From Thysanoteuthis rhombus (taxonomy: Eukaryota > Mollusca > Cephalopoda > Oegopsida > Thysanoteuthidae): DNA of 64,000 bases. The notes beneath the pieces were generated by a model, which did not search any database, was not told the origin of the DNA, and saw nothing but the letters and a program-made list of their open reading frames with translations. How positions within the stretch are numbered: the first letter of the stretch is position 1; every line of letters begins with the position of its first letter. The stretch covers positions 32,378,170-32,442,169 of the forward strand of contig OY735231.1 of NCBI GenBank assembly GCA_963457665.1, written 5' to 3'. Shown one piece after another: positions 27,101 through 40,229 of the stretch. The translations under genes were made by a program, and so were the position numbers.

Positions 27101-30100
27101 AATCGGAAGCACTGGGAGACAATTTCAGTCCGGGATTGATTTTGTTGGTCGAGATGAGACTAACTCTAATCGTGTTATCATCCCTCAGGATCAAAAGCAG
27201 ACGACATGCTCGGTTAAGGTGAGTGAACTATTAAATCATTGAACCCGAGATGCACCTTTAATTACTTCAGTAGAAGTCGGAAACTAATTATTCTCGCTGG
27301 TGATCTTCAAGAAATTTCTCATGTTCTTATTTGTTGCCTTTTGATAAATGAAATGGTACTTCTTACGAGAACCGATATATCCAACGTGATTTGGTCGTTA
27401 TTCCTTAGCCTGGAGTAAAAGGTCTTCAATCCTAGTCCCTGTGCTGAGTGCTTTGTGATGTGGTATTGAGTACCATTCTTTAAGTCTTTGGTGTGACTCG
27501 GTGGTGGATTGAACCATGGCCTACCAAACCGGAGACAAGTACTCTACCGCTGGGCCTCATCATAATAGCAGAAGCAACAATAAAACATAAAAATACTGTG
27601 ATGCTATTTGTTGCCAAACATGATCTAGCACAGAGCTGCAGTTCGTGTACAATATTTCGTCACGGCGTACAAAATAGATCAGCAGGATTTCAAAAGTATT
27701 ATGATAATATATAATTCATCAACTTTTAAATTCATGAACCACTTGTAAATGACTGAACATACAGGGGGTCAAAGATAGAACCAATAGAAAACTCAAATAG
27801 CGATGGGCGAGCATTTTTGCAAAAATGTCGGGACAGCCACTGGACATCGTGACTCACGGCACAGATCCCCTCCTATGCGAAAATGTGACCGGCAAAAAAA
27901 TATGATGGCGTGATGATTAGGACACTACGACGCCCATGGTAAAAAGATCTGACGGTGAGGTCTATGCCCAACGACGGATGTTAAAAGGGTGCAGATGATG
28001 ATGGTGATGCTGTTGATGATGATGCTAATGATGATGATAGAACCAGGTTTGGTGTGCATTTTTTGTTGTTTTTTTTATCGTATATTATTATCATTTCTTA
28101 CTTTTCAGATTATAGATGATAGCATTCATGAAGCTGCCGAGCATTTTGAGCTGATATTATCTGCTCCCTCATCCGGGGCACGGCTGGGCCCAGTCAGTAA
28201 AGCTATAGCTACAATAGATGGACCCAACGATGGTAAGTCCAATTTAAATTTGATTCAAGACCCTAATTCAAGTCCAATTTACATTCAATTCAAGACCTTA
28301 ATTTAAATTCAATTTACATTCAATTCAAGACCATAATTCAAGTCCATTTTTCATTTAATTCAAGACCCTTATTCAAATTCAATTTACTTTTAATTTAAGG
28401 CCGTAATTCATCCAATTTACATGCAATTCAAGACCCTAATTCAAGACGAATTTACATTTGAGTTAAGACTCTAAATCAAGTGCAATTTACATTTAATTTA
28501 AGACCTTACCTTCAATATCTAAGCTACAAAATATTTTTGAATGAAGAAATAAAACCTCTAACTCCGCTGGCTCATTATTTTTGACAAAAATGAAATAAAC
28601 TCACTAAGCTTATCTTACAGCCGATTAGATGTGTAAGTTAAATTCTTCATTTATAAAGAGTATTTGTTTCTTTACCACCGGCGAAAATCCAAATACAATT
28701 CAGATAAGCATTAAATAACGACCTGAGTTATAAGTTGTGATAAAAGCAACTAAAAATTAATGAAAATATTCTGTTACAAAACTTAATCCAATGATAATAA
28801 TAATAATAAATAATGAAATGTTTTTTTTATTTAACAGAATCGCTGATCTTTTTCTCCCAACCACGTTACGTCTTTAACGAAAGCGCCGGCATCGTTGAAA
28901 TCGACGTGTTCCGATCTAGTTCGGATCAGACTCATACCTCAATCGTGTGGTGCGCTACAAGGTTAAGCTCACCCTTATCTGCCATGCCTCGGGAGGATTA
29001 TGTACCAGTGGCCAATCAGATCACTTTCAGGCCTGGACAGACAACACAGGTAAGAGGGGAAACGAAATACAGCTATACCCCGCTTTAGGGTTATCTTTTT
29101 CGATTTTACGAAAAAAAGGCGAAAAGCTAGAAAAAAAAAAGCATTCAGCGTTTGTTTTCCTGCGAGCCGTTATATAAAAGCTGCTTTTCAAAAGCTTGAT
29201 TTACGCCACCGTGTCACTTTCACGAACAAAAGGTGAAAAGCGAAAATATCATTTGCTTAGCAGCGAACCGTTATAGAGACAGCATGCACCCGATTCCTCC
29301 GTTCCTATACATCAGCCTCCTGTACTTCCCACTACCTTAATCTCCAACTACTTCGCCTAACATACCATCATCGCCATTTTGAGGGTCTGGGAATGCTCGA
29401 AGTTTTTTCCTAGAAATTAATCATAATCGTTTCTTCGTAAAGCTAAGAATCAATTACCATCAATTTACTTGGGAAACATATTAGGGTGGTGGCAGTTACA
29501 AGCTGAGGTGTAGGAGTGAGATGAAGAGGGTGCTTGTTGCCGCCATAACCGCTCGCTGCAAAACAAACACTGAACGCTATTTTTGCCTTTTGCCTTTTCT
29601 TCGTAAAGTCGAAAATTGGTGTAAATCAAACTTTCGAAAATCGGGGAATACCTATAATATCACTTTTTTCATTCTGTTATTGTTCTTTTCTCAGTTTTAT
29701 AGGAAACTTTGACCGGAAGTCAAACGCTTTTACACTGAATACCATTTGTATTCTAGAAGTTTCTCACCAGAAAATGCTAATCTGAAAGCACACAAACAGG
29801 GCTAACAAAAAAAATGCTATCTTCCCCGCTTTACGAAAGTTCGTATTCCGCCATTTCACTCTCAATACGTTACAGCTTTGAACTGTGTCTGTGAGCATCT
29901 GTACTTCATCTTGATTTGTTTCGTGCGTCGTGTGAGGGCTCTTACGGGAGAGCGCGTTACACGTAGCATAAAACCGGTAGACATTGCAGAAGGATATTTT
30001 TGGCGTTTGGGAACGCTAAAAGATTTTTCCCATATAAATTATTAGTAGTTGCTTCTTTGCTTTACGCCATTTCGATTAACACCGGAACGCTCTACTTTCG

Positions 30101-33100
30101 GACAGCGGAAAAAACCTGTGATTGTAAATATAAAACAATTACTTATTCTGTCTGATTTTTAGGCGGGATGTTGCTAGTAATGTACAATGATTTGATCATG
30201 ACATATTGGCTACTGTATTCTTATGTTTCTGTCGTATACATTAACTTTCCAGGAATGCTGAATGGAACTTTTATTGTTATTCTCATTCCAATACATGTCA
30301 CGACCGAACAAACCAACTGTAACTAATATATTTTTATTTGATTTCTATGACAGAAATGCCAGCTGACAATTCTCGATGACGATGTTAACCCCAAACTTGA
30401 AGGCAACGAAACCTTTGAAGTATTCCTTAGTTCCCCCGTCGGAAGCAACCTCCATCAACCATTCTCTGCTGTAATTATCATCACAGACTTCGCTGAAGAT
30501 GGTAAGAAATATTCTTTGTTCCACCAAGGAGATTCTACTTCCTTTACGTGACAGGACATGAGAACGAAGTCTACTTAGAAGATGCAAACTGAGTTTGTTC
30601 AAATGAGAATATTAGAATCGTACTAATCATGACTGGTCTTCTCTAAGCTAAAACCAATATTTATCTATTGTTCTGAGTTATTGGAATTCTTAAATGAAGT
30701 ATAGGGTGGAGCAGAACTTCAGTGTTCAAAGAACGTGAGATTCTTGTGTTGAAATCTCTCCTAAACGTCTGATGTTACAGAGTTTGTTTTAGCAAACTTT
30801 TCGATTGCAAAAAACACACTGCGCTACCGACCAATGATTCATGCTGATTCAACTCCAAGCAGTGTAGTATTGAATCGTCAAGAAACCACCAGCGAACTCA
30901 ACCTGTAATGAATTGAAAAAAAAAAGTTATGAGTTCCTGTCCACTCTGAATTTCCAACCAAGTGGGCGAATGAACTTATTACTATAGGCCTTCCGTTACT
31001 AAAAGAAAAAGGTGTCCTTTGCAAGTTGATGCACGGCTAACCCACTGATCTAGGAATTGCACAAATATTCATACTAACAGGATGTTATAGGCAAGGAAAA
31101 AAATAGGACTCCCCACCATTTTGTTAAAAAGAAAAATACCGTTAAAATCATACAAAGGGAATTCATTCCATGAACTTTATAATGAACTTTAATCGACGAA
31201 TCTGACAATCCTAGCCACAATGTGATCAGCAAAGAAATGGTATCAATTGCTTCATGGGGGGGGTATGTCATAAAAATATTTCTTAAACTAGCTGAGTGAC
31301 GCAATAAGCAATTGTTCAACTGCACGTTTACTTGATTATTAATACATTCAACTTGCATCCCATGTCCGTGGGGGTCGTCTTTTGTGGGGTTCATCGGAGT
31401 TCGTTTCTTTATTTTGAGTCACACTCTTCACTTTAACGGTCGGGAGATATCCGACCAATAGCTTTGTGACAAAAATTAACAATAAGAAAAAAATCTAGAA
31501 AAAAATTTAACAACGAAGATCACTCAACTAAAAAATAACTCAAGATGATGAAAAAAAAAGCATTTATTTTCCGCAACAAATATTTATTTTTCAACATAAT
31601 CTCCTTCCTTGCGAGTGCACTTGATCGAATGCTTCTTCATTAATGATACAGATCGAACATTATACCGTAAAACATTTAGATCAAAATGCAGCTGATAACT
31701 AAGTGTCAGGTTACAGACTTATTGATCCACCCCTTTTTAACTGAATACACCAAACACTGGAAGAAGGCTGTGATTATAACGACCAAGACAAAAACACTCG
31801 TTCGAATAGATAGACGTATGATGCCTACTATTTTGTGAAGTCTGATAGTTATTATTCTGATGATTATTATAATTCTATTACAGTTGCCATTCTGCAGTTT
31901 GAAAATAGCGAATACAAAGTGGACGAAAAGAATTCCTCAATAAGTGTCCCCATTATAAGAAGTGGGGACACCGGTTACGAGTCATCCGTCATCTGTTACA
32001 CAAGGCAAAGCACTGCAGAGGCGGGAATCGATTTCAAAGAAAGGAGATATAGTCCGAGTTCCACAATCACTTTCAAGACAGGTGAAATGGTAAGGCTTTG
32101 AAAATCGTAAAACTATATTTTCCCACGTATAAGCCGCTACCCTAAATAATCTACACCCCCCCATCTCTTCAATTTTGAATGCAACGCCCCACATATAAAA
32201 TTACGCATATCTGGATTTTTCAGCTAAAGATTTCCGGAAAAAAGAGCAGATTTTCCCCGGTTAAATACAGTAGTTCTTTTTGCTTCATATCTTGAATTAA
32301 TCTCATTTTTACCCCCATTTTAAAGACAGAGAGTACTGGCTCCACGACGCCCATGATAGAGAAGTGTGGCACATCCTGGGGAAGGTCTATGTCCAACGAC
32401 GGACGTTAAAAGACTGATGATGATAAGGACGGAGAAAGCTGCTCATTGTGATCTTTGAGACAGATTTTTTTTTATAGCAGTAACCGGTTAATAAAGTTAT
32501 GCGAAGGATACATAAAAAAATGTGTCCATTATGATCACTTTAAATGGGACGTTTGGGACTGACTGGTTTTGTTAACAGTAACCGGCTTGTAACATTATAG
32601 CCTGAGGGAGAAGAGGGTTTCAATCCTGTTTTTGAATTCAGTTTCTTTTTGTTATTAATTGGGGATGGGGAATATTATTTTGTCTATTTTTGTCGTGGAA
32701 ATTTATTCGTTCATTGTTCATTCTGTTTTTGTTTCAGGTCAAGAATTGCACTGTACTCATCACAGATGACACCATATTCGAGAAAAATGAAAGTTTTGCA
32801 TTGTTCCTTAGTTCGGCATTAGGGGATAAAAGCTTCCCGGCAGTCCACATTGGAGAGAAAAACAACGCAACTATTGTTATTACAAATTCTGATGACGGTA
32901 TTTAGCTTTATCATAATGTATTTATTAATGTAATGACATTGACTATTCTTTTAAGGTCTGTCTGGAAAAAAAACAACCATTCTGAATGCCTCGAGAACCA
33001 ATTGTTCGGCTAAGCAAATGAAGGACACCTTACTGCGTACTGAGTGACTGTCATTTTCACAATGACTGACGAGTTATTCTCCACATCTTGTGCTGTTTCT

Positions 33101-34501
33101 TCTTTCTTTTTGTAAAACATCCCCTCACCTAGATTAATCAACCCACCTTCAATCCAGGTTTGGCTTCTGCCTTTTTCTCGAAGAGATTTCAAACCGGGAC
33201 GAGATTAGTCATTGCAACGAGGAAGTAGATGGTGATCCCCCAAAAAGTATTTGGCAGACTGTTTTGAAAAGTGTAATGGGCGCTGCGATAAGTGCATGAA
33301 GTCTCAAGATTTGAGGGATAATTTGAAGATCGCTAAGGCGTTATTGCCTTAGGTAGGTCATTTTTCGGTAATATCAAATGGCTGGATGTTTTCAGGGCAG
33401 ACCTCGTATAATAGAGACATTCGAAATCGCAGATTTAAAACTTTTAAGAGCAATATATTCAAACACTAGCTAAAGAATTAATTTTTATTATCAATTTTTG
33501 ACAAGGGTTTGACGGTTGGATAAAAAAGATTTAAAACCCTATTTCCGTTAGTCTCCATGATTTTATTTATCATCAAAATATTCTTTTCTATTTTCGATGG
33601 TTAAAATAAAGAGAACTTCAAATATGAGATAGTCGGGAAAAAAATTAAATGCCTGTTCAGGAAAACTATTGAATACAATATAAGGCAGTTCGATAAAAGA
33701 TAATTTATCTAAATTCTTTTTTCCAGTAATATCCATCCGTCTAGAGTATGCAAGTTTAGTCTGGGCATCATGCAGATCAAAACACATTGTGTTGATAGAT
33801 TTAGTTAAACGGAGAGTAACGAGACAAGTACCTAGAATGGCAAATCTAATTTGATAGCGTCTCTGTAAATGAAGCTACCAAATCTTAGATGCAGTAAGAG
33901 GAGACATGATAGAAGTATATAAAATCATGAACGGGAAGTACGACAAGAGAATTGGTCGGGAAAAAATACTCAAAGAATAGGAAACAGTGAGAACAACCAG
34001 AAAATCTACCAACAAAGAGCCAGGCTTGGTATACGAAAATATAGTTCCAATATCCGCATAGTACCGATATCGAATAGTCAACTTGATGGAATAGTGTGCT
34101 CCAAAAATGTGAATTCTTCCCAAAACAAAGTGAATATAAATCAGGCAAGTCCATAATAAAAATTTGGAAGTCAGAGGAAAATCTAAAAGGATTAGAGGAG
34201 TCCAGAGAAGACGATTTACTATAAAACCTGTTCCAGTAAATATCACTAAGCTAAGTTAATGACTTTTTTATTATCAAAATGTTACATCATCGAAAATTTT
34301 TTTAAAAAAACTGTTCAAATATTTCAAATATTTTATTATGATAAAAAATGCTATCAAGAGAATATTACTTTCAATAAAAAATGTGATGGTTTGATAAAAG
34401 CATATTTTATTTGATTACTTCTTTCTATTATTTTTTCGTTATAGTTTTAAGCGTCATGGGAGAAAAGTATTCAAATTTATGATCATTAAATAACGGTTAC
34501 G

Positions 34502-34547
<46 letters not shown>

Positions 34548-37500
34548 CCTAGTCCCACGTGTGCAGTTCAAAGAAGCTGCTTACAGTATTGCTGAGCCAA
34601 AGGCAGTTAATCAAATCAACACAGTGATTGTGCAAGTTTTACGAACGGGAGACATTAACCAGATGTCTAGTGTTCGTTGCAGTACCCGTGATGGATCTGC
34701 TGTGTCAGGCTTGGATTACAACGCTAAAAGTGTAATTCTTCATTTTGAACCAGGTACAATATCACTATCCTCGTGTATTTCTTTTAAATTATTAATTAGA
34801 ACATTGTCAACCATTTTTAATTTTTAATTTTGACTGAAATTTAAAGATGAAAGAAAATGCTCATAAATTTGATGGAAAATTATTCAGACTTAACGCTTTT
34901 GAAGTTGATTATAGAATTATTTGATGCAAACATCTATTTTTCAGCTTTATCATAATTCCCTGATTGGAAAGAAAGAGAAAATAAGTAGATTTTCTGCAGC
35001 CAACAATGCATTTAGCACTTTGGGGCCTGAAGTCTGTCAAAATTAATCTTTTAATGTTGTTGCAACCCGATTTGAACTCTGACGAGCTGAATTCTCATGT
35101 TTTAACCTTCCCAAACTTCCAGAGTTGTCAAAGATGTACTATTCAGAACGACTTGGCTAAAGATTTTCTCTTCAAATGTATTTGTCGGTGTATTCAACTT
35201 TTTTGGATGAACATGAACGAAAAAAGACCAAACGTCTATATAAGGAATCGCAGAAATGGTGAACTGTTTTTTTTATTAAAGCTTTACGCAGAATACATGA
35301 AAACTGAGAAGAGATATTTACACTACGAGTTACTGATCACTAGAATTTGTTCCTTCCATTTCACATGTCTTCAGCGACTCTTTGCTTTTATGACTCCTTT
35401 ATAGCTACCACCCATCATCATAATCAGTCTTTTAACGTCCGTCGTTGGACATAGATCTTCCCCAGGATTCGCCACACATGGGCATCGCAGAGCCAGTATT
35501 TTCTGAATTTGTCAAGTTCATCTCTCCACCTTGTGTTCTGTCAGCCTCAGTTTCTTATATGATCTCTGGGGATCAATGTTATGAGACATGATGTCCATCG
35601 GTTGTCTTTCATTCTTGCAACATGGCCTGCCCATTGCCATCTGAGTTTTTGAATAGTTTTTTTATGATGTCACGAACACCTGTTTTTTTCCTTATATACT
35701 GTGCTGTCTTGTGATCTCTCCATGTAAGGTTGAGCATGATTCTCTCATGCGCACGTTGCATGCTTCTCAGTTTGCGGGTCTGTCTCTTGGTTAGGTTAGC
35801 TTCTAAAAACTCCACATATCGTAGATACATTGTAGTGTCTCAGTATATGTCTGCCACTATTATTACTACTTATAATTCCGTATAAGCTTCTAAAAGATCC
35901 CGGTGTATATCGTACATTGTAGTTTTTTTTTCTTCATTGCAGGAATCAAGAGCCTTGATTTTGCTGTTGATATTCTTTACAACTCTGAAATGGAATGGCA
36001 TGAATCCTTTACCATTCTTCTGGGAACGGAAGAAGTCGTTGGTGCTGAACTTGGAGAGATTCATTCAACCACCGTTACGATTTTAGATAACAAAGTTTCC
36101 GGAAGTATTGTCTTCCCGGCAGTTCCTGTTGTAAGTTCTTCACTTTGATTTAATTTTTTTTTTACTAATCTAGAGGTTTTTGCAAACAAAAAAGCTTTAC
36201 TCAAAGTTTAAAGTAGCATGACGAACATAGACCGGACAAAAATGATTGAGTGACAAAGGAACCATTTTCTGGACATTTGGTCATATCCAATCTCTTATCT
36301 GAAATTCTGTAAACTAAAAAGCTCCTAAAAACGGACATATTTACCGTGGTGTTACTCTGCATACCAAAGCTCATATTTGGCGCCAAACATAACCAGTGGT
36401 TATTCACGCTCAACCCAGGCCGTCTCAAAGGCCTTGTAAAGTGCAGCAGAATTGCATCTCAGTGATCCTATAGGTCTGGCTTGCATCTTCTACTTGAATA
36501 TTCTATTATATTTTTTTGGTGAGTCTTTGATTTTGAAGACTGTGAAATGATTTTAAAAGGCAGCAGATTTCTCTACAGGTAACAGTGAGAAACAGAAAAA
36601 GGAAGCTTGTTTTTATCGATTAAAATATCGACACCATTTCAAAATCTGAAAAATTCCGACTTTCGAAACTTTCCTGGTCCCAGCAGTTTCAGATTTTAAA
36701 AAATTGTGCCGGTAAAGGGATCATGGCTTTTTATTTTTTTAACGAAGAGGAACGAACACTCTGCAGTGTGTGGTTGCAGAGCAGTACAAAGCAACTTCAA
36801 AGGCATCCATATCCGTACCAGACAGCCGGTTAATGCAAAATTGTTCAAATGGTTTAAATCCTAAATCTTGTACATTTCTTATGATAGTCAATCTGTAATT
36901 TCAACATTTCAATGATTAAGTTAAAGTAGAGAACTTACTACTGAGCATAAAGAGTCTGAACAAAAAGGATTCGGAAGCAGATTCTCGGGCATCTATGTCC
37001 ATACCGAAAAGTTGGATTGATAATTTCAATTCTAATCGTTTCACAATTTTTCTTGTTGCTATGTATAGAGAATACAGTCCAGAAAAATCTCTTTCTAGAT
37101 TTTTGAGCCGTTCTGAAACATGGTGGCTCCACTGACAATTGAGATAAAACAAAGTGGAAAAGGTCTTGGTCATGAAATTATATTAAAACTTCTTTTCTTA
37201 ATTTCAGGTTGTTTCTTTACTTTATTATGACGAAGTGGAAAAAGGCTTAGACATAAATCCCAGCCCCGGTTATCCACTGGTTTGTGTCACGGTAAGTAGC
37301 CATTTTCATTTTCTTTCTGCTTTCTTTAAAAGCTGAAAGAGAGGGAGAGAGAGAATCTGTGAATCAAAGTTACCTCAAAGACACATTTTCTTTCTTGATA
37401 AAGCTTGTTCACATTGAAATAAAATGATATACTGACACATATAATGTGGAGAGTAGGCGTATAGAATATGGAATCGCTTGCGTTATACGCGTTGCTATGG

Positions 37501-40158
37501 ATGGGTTGGTCTGATCTGTATATGTCCCACCATTTCTTTTCTGATTAGAATTTCGAACAACTCAAGATATCGCGAGACTTGATTGGATGGTCAGTACCTG
37601 AAATTGATGGTGACCATCTACAATTTAGATTGCCACCGTCTTCGGGCAAGGAAAGTTGTTGCAGACTTGAAGTTTGGTGACCGGAGCTCTGTCTCACCGA
37701 CAGCACCTTTCATCGCACAAAGGAAAGCAGTGAGAGTGATACTTGATGTCTATGGCTATTTTCATGGTTAGATTCGTGTACTCCTGATATATACTTACAT
37801 CACGTGGCTAGATTGTGTACTTTGCTTTCATCCAACCTCATGCAAAACTGACATGTTCTCTGATCATACCACCATAACCTGTGGTCAAGCCACACGGATG
37901 AATATATTACAGTCGTATACATTTTGCAGAGTTCAGAGAAGGTAGGGGACATTCAACTCTTAGATTTTATCTAACTTAATCGATTTCGCGTTCGTCTCGA
38001 CCAGCCTTTTTTTACCGAGGTTCTTTGGAATCCCAGAACTCCGTGAGAGGTTGTTAGGGGGTCCATGAAAACAACAGTGTATCTTTAGCTGAACAGATGT
38101 ACCTTATGAAATACTGATGATTTTATACGTATATTTCTCAAAACACCAGTATGTCTTTAGTAGTACAAATGTACTCAATAAAATACTGGTTTAGGCCAAA
38201 GAGTTTCAGTTTCATTTCTATTTTTCAGCCTTGTGACCCTCATTATCCAGGATACCAATCCACCCGAAATCTCTGTCAGGAGGCAGGCATCAATTCCAGC
38301 CAGGTATCTTTCAAGTGGGAAGCCGCATACCCGAACCAGGTCGATGAGAATACTTATCAACCGTTTGTTGAACTCACTGACAACACCCTTTTCACCAAAG
38401 TGACCGGGGTGCTACTGGACAGTGTCTACTTTCGTCCACGCTTCCGTTTACGCTGCTCGGCCACTCCCCTCGACCGAGAAGGAAAGGCCGGAATTCGGCT
38501 CAAGAGCAACACTGTTGAGATTAGCCAGAGTAACACCATTTGCCACTCTCCAATTTACCCTGGCGACCCCTTCAGTTATCAAGCCCAGTCATTCATCGCC
38601 AGTCTGAAGTACACCCCGATCAGCGACTCTGAACACCCCAACACAATCCACATATCGGTGGCCATTCCCCACCAAGATGGTATGTTGCCACTGGTGTCAA
38701 CGATGCCACTGAATAACATCAAGTTCTTGCTGTCGGACGCTATGTATAGGCAGCAGCACGTATGCTCAAATCTGATGGCTCCTTCTTTTGATAATTCTAA
38801 AAATGACTCAGGACTTTTTAGTTTTAATCCAGAAAGGAACGACCATAATTCAGGTAAACCTTTTTGTTCTCTTTTCAAAACGTACCCCCCCCCGGGTGCA
38901 CTCTATTTTCATTAGCATCATCAACAGGTTTTTAGCGTCTGTCGTTGGACGTAGACCTTCCCCAAGATTCGCCAGATCTCTCTATGATAGGCGTCGCGGA
39001 GCTAATACTTTCTGTACTTGTCTAGTTCGTCACGACATCTCATATTTTGAGCCGGGGTTTCCACATATGTTCTCCGTGGATTCACGTTGATGCCCAGCGA
39101 ATTTCTAACATTCTTGCAAACTGACCAGCCCGCTGCCATTTGAGTTATCTTATGTTTTTTTGTTATATCTCTGACCCCTGTCTGCCCTCTTATATACTGT
39201 GCTGTCTTGTGATCCCTCCATGTGAGGTTGAGGATGATTCTCTTTAATGCACGTTACATAGTTCTCAGCTTGAGGGTCAATCTTTTGGTTAGGTTCCATG
39301 GTTTTGCTCCATTGGTGACTATCTAGAGGATGCATTGGTTGTGTACCCCTTTTTTAGGATTAATGGAATTTTCTTGTTTTTGAAGGTTGAGCTGGCTCTC
39401 CGCTTGATTTCTTCTTCTTCTTTTGAGGATTCCATAGTTATTCGTTATCCTAGGTGAATGTAGTGGTCTACTTCCTCTAGGTCCTCATTTTCTATTCTGA
39501 TCGATGTGTCACCCCACACACACACACACACATGTTTTCTGTGCTTGACATTTGTTTTACTGAAGTTCATGTGAGGGCCTACTTTCTCACCTATTCCATT
39601 CAGTTCGTCTAGCATTCTTTGGAGATTATGAAGGTTCTCAGCAAAAAGGACGGTGTCGTCAGTAAATCTGAGGTTACTTAGGCATTTGCCGTCTATTCTG
39701 ATTCCCTTGTTTTCTCGGTCTAGGTTTCGGAAGATCATCTCAAAACAGGCAATTTATTTCATCAAACGGCAAATTAGGTGGCGTAACGCTTACTGGCTCC
39801 AAAACAGAGCGGTAGTTCAAATTCCATTTTATACTGTTTATGCTCAAATTGCTCTAATTCCTCTGGAAAAGGCATAAATCCATTTTCCCCTGTGTTCTAT
39901 CTCACCAATGGCCCAACGTGTAAAGTAGTATGAGCTTCGTTACAGGACATAGCAAGTTCCCGTGGTAAAAGTTGCGAGTTCATATCTCGCCTCAAGACGC
40001 TACAGTGTTCTGAATTCCAGTACAGAATTCCCCCTTTTTTTTTTTTTTTTCGAAAAATTTCTTTCACCCCAATTTTTACCTTTTACGAACAAATGCTAAA
40101 AGTAAAATTAGCGTTCAGCATTTGCTTTGCAGCTAATCGTTTTAGAGGCAGCATGCTA

Positions 40159-40229
<71 letters not shown>

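Noticed and set aside
7225-27560. Functional tRNA genes
   Set aside because: A/B-box-like sequences exist, but none folds into a full cloverleaf with a paired acceptor stem.
37552-37771. Possible extra exon between exons x and y
   Set aside because: Exon x (PGYPLVCVT) joins directly to exon y (PCDPHYP) as in known FRAS1; inserting this stretch would break the conserved junction.
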